NCBI RefSeq assembly: GCF_016597815.1
Contig: NZ_VCHA01000005.1
Coordinates: 310,001 to 374,000 of the forward strand
DNA length: 64,000 nt
Origin: Marinobacter sp. DY40_1A1
GTDB taxonomy: Bacteria > Pseudomonadota > Gammaproteobacteria > Pseudomonadales > Oleiphilaceae
Direction: 5' to 3'
A program made the translations under genes and the position numbers. The notes under the pieces were generated by a model. It worked only from the letters and a program-made list of their open reading frames with translations. It did not search any database and was not told the origin of the DNA. Below, piece after piece: positions 62,401-64,000 of the stretch; position 1 is the first letter of the stretch; each line of letters starts with the position of its first letter.

Positions 62401-64000
62401 ATGAACGGTGCGCAAGCCCTGATGAAAACCCTGGTGGACGCGGGTATTGAAGTTTGTTTCAGCAACCCTGGAACCAGTGAAATGCACTTTGTGGCGGCGC
62501 TGGATGATGAACCGAAAATGCGCGCCGTGTTGGCACTGTTTGAAGGCGTGGCAACCGGTGCGGCGGATGGTTATGCACGGATGGCCGACAAACCTGCCGC
62601 TACCTTGCTGCACCTGGGCTGCGGCCTTGGTAATGGCTTGGCCAACTTGCACAACGCCCGCAAAGGCAAGGTGCCGGTGGTAAATATTGTTGGTGACCAT
62701 GCCATTGACCATGTGAAATACGATGCCCAGCTCCAGTCGGATATCGAAACCGTTGCCCGTAATGTGTCACCGGGTTTTGTCCGCACATCTCAAACCACGG
62801 CCGAATTGTGCAAAGATGCCGTCGATGCCATAACGACAGCCCGCGGACTGCCCGGCCAGGTGGCTACGCTGATCCTGCCCGCAGATGTTTCGTGGGGAGA
62901 GGGTGGTAGCCCCTCGGTTGTGCCCAAACAAGTTGAGTCTCCAACTGCCGGCGATAGCGCCATTCAAGCTGCGGTTGATGCCGTTCGCTCCGGAAAAAAG
63001 ACAGCGCTGCTGCTGGGTGGCCGAGCTCTGCGGGAACCGGCTCTCATGGCAGCCGCTAAAATCGCCGCCGCTAAAGGTGTGAAGCTTTTGGCAGAAACCT
63101 TTCCGACACGCATAGAGCGCGGCGAAGGCCTGCCTCCGGTTGAAAGAGTTGCCTATCTGGCGGAACTGGCAGGCGTGCAACTGGCCGACATTGATCACCT
63201 GATACTGGTGGACAGCAAAGCGCCCGTTTCCTTCTTTGCTTATCCCGGGAAAAAGAGTTATCTCGTACCGGATAGTTGCACTGTTCACACCTTGTCCAGC
63301 CCAGAACAGGACGCCCAGGGCAGTCTTGAAAAACTGGCCGGGGCATTGGGAGCCGACAAGGCCCAGCCCGAACTGCAGCAACTGCAGCGTCCATCGGCAC
63401 CCCGCGGTCGCCTTTCCGCACCCAAAGTCTGTAAAGCGGTTGGTCACTACCTCCCAGAGAACGCCATTATTATCGATGAGGCCATCACCTCCGGATTAAT
63501 GTTGAATGCCATGACCGCAGGTTCGCCTCGTCATGACATGATTGCCCTTACCGGAGGGGCCATTGGCCAGGGCCTGCCCAACGCTGTCGGCGCCGCGATT
63601 GCCTGTCCGCAACGCCCGGTGATTGCATTGATCGGCGACGGCACGGCTATGTATACCATTCAAGCCCTGTGGACCATGGCCCGTGAGCAGTTGAATGTCA
63701 CCACCATTATTTTCAACAATGCGTCTTACTCGGTGCTGAATATAGAGCTGGAGCGTGTAGGCGCTGAAGAGGTGGGCGACAAGGCCAAATCCCAGTTGGA
63801 TCTGAATGGCCCTGTGCTGAACTTCGCCCAATTGGCCCAAGGTATGGGAGTTCACGGCGTGCGGGTTGACACCGCCGAGGCCTTCAATCATGCCCTTGAC
63901 TACGCCCTGTCACAGCCGGGCCCCCACTTGATCGAGGCCATGGTGCCGGAATCCCTGAGTGGCTTGAAAAGAAAAATCCTACCTTGGGTGTTGCGTTCGT
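62401..64000 (+). CDS. ThDP-dependent enzyme, acetolactate synthase-like (3' end outside window)
   Basis: Open from ATG 62401 to the window edge (533 codons, no stop seen). The N-terminal PYR domain has CFSNPGTSEMHFV and the catalytic-type Glu in LFEGVATGAADGYAR. The C-terminal PP domain has GAIGQGLPNAVGAAIA and the ThDP motif GDGTAM to FNNASYSVL (GDG-x25-NN, ~415-445). It belongs with acetolactate synthase/benzoylformate decarboxylase-like proteins. Position after an FAD dehydrogenase suggests 2-oxoacid decarboxylation in a catabolic pathway, not branched-chain synthesis. Confidence 0.9.
   Translation, partial: MNGAQALMKTLVDAGIEVCFSNPGTSEMHFVAALDDEPKMRAVLALFEGVATGAADGYARMADKPAATLLHLGCGLGNGLANLHNARKGKVPVVNIVGDHAIDHVKYDAQLQSDIETVARNVSPGFVRTSQTTAELCKDAVDAITTARGLPGQVATLILPADVSWGEGGSPSVVPKQVESPTAGDSAIQAAVDAVRSGKKTALLLGGRALREPALMAAAKIAAAKGVKLLAETFPTRIERGEGLPPVERVAYLAELAGVQLADIDHLILVDSKAPVSFFAYPGKKSYLVPDSCTVHTLSSPEQDAQGSLEKLAGALGADKAQPELQQLQRPSAPRGRLSAPKVCKAVGHYLPENAIIIDEAITSGLMLNAMTAGSPRHDMIALTGGAIGQGLPNAVGAAIACPQRPVIALIGDGTAMYTIQALWTMAREQLNVTTIIFNNASYSVLNIELERVGAEEVGDKAKSQLDLNGPVLNFAQLAQGMGVHGVRVDTAEAFNHALDYALSQPGPHLIEAMVPESLSGLKRKILPWVLRS

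Noticed and set aside
1..64000. CRISPR arrays, rRNA genes, phage structural genes
   Set aside because: I saw no regularly spaced repeats, no rRNA signatures and no capsid, terminase or tail genes.

Overview
The window looks like a chromosome segment of a marine gammaproteobacterium, most likely Marinobacter or a close relative. This is inferred from the core genes (uvrC-pgsA, a fused STAS-MlaE lipid transporter, TPP-controlled thiBPQ, tRNA-Gly/tRNA-Cys) and was not tested by a search. Both ends cut genes: uvrC lacks its N-terminus on the left, and a thiamine-diphosphate enzyme is still open on the right.

Layout. 1-14.5 kb is core chromosome: uvrC-pgsA; an Mla/MCE-type ABC lipid transporter (minus); thiBPQ behind a TPP riboswitch (minus); an SbcD/SbcC-like pair (plus); tRNA-Gly(GCC) and tRNA-Cys(GCA); and a WYL regulator. 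14.5-28.6 kb is an accessory patchwork: a SRAP protein, an AT-rich membrane protein, a TerB-like pair, a double DsbA-fold protein, an aromatic amino acid permease, a lipoprotein pair, two integron-type attC sites without an integrase, a patatin phospholipase, and an SOS-box-controlled umuD coupled to an HEXXH protein of the CLCA_X type instead of umuC.

28.7-55.8 kb reads as a defence island. It starts with a twin-AAA ATPase coupled to an OGFr-like protein, then a DUF4236 protein, several unknown small genes and a metallophosphoesterase. Its centre is a tight eight-gene operon (35780-51079): DUF499 ATPase, unknown 211-aa protein, DUF1156 DNA methyltransferase, DUF262/DUF1524 GmrSD-like protein, DUF3696-type ATPase, PIN nuclease, RNA ligase, and a PLD-SNF2 helicase. 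The methyltransferase, ATPase and helicase recall BREX/DISARM-class systems, but no PglZ, BrxL, DrmA or DrmB is present. The nuclease and RNA ligase inside the operon suggest an added cut-and-reseal RNA arm. A 52-bp element able to fold as a three-way junction lies 43 bp upstream of the first gene. Downstream are a zinc-motif protein, a HEPN protein, an IS66 remnant and a complete hipBST toxin-antitoxin locus.

55.8-57.8 kb is a scar of truncated core-type genes (dienelactone hydrolase, PspA, XRE-like regulator). 57.8-64 kb returns to metabolic chromosome: an amidohydrolase, an AraC-type regulator, an FAD dehydrogenase and a ThDP enzyme, probably one catabolic locus. I saw no CRISPR array, rRNA, integrase or phage structural gene.
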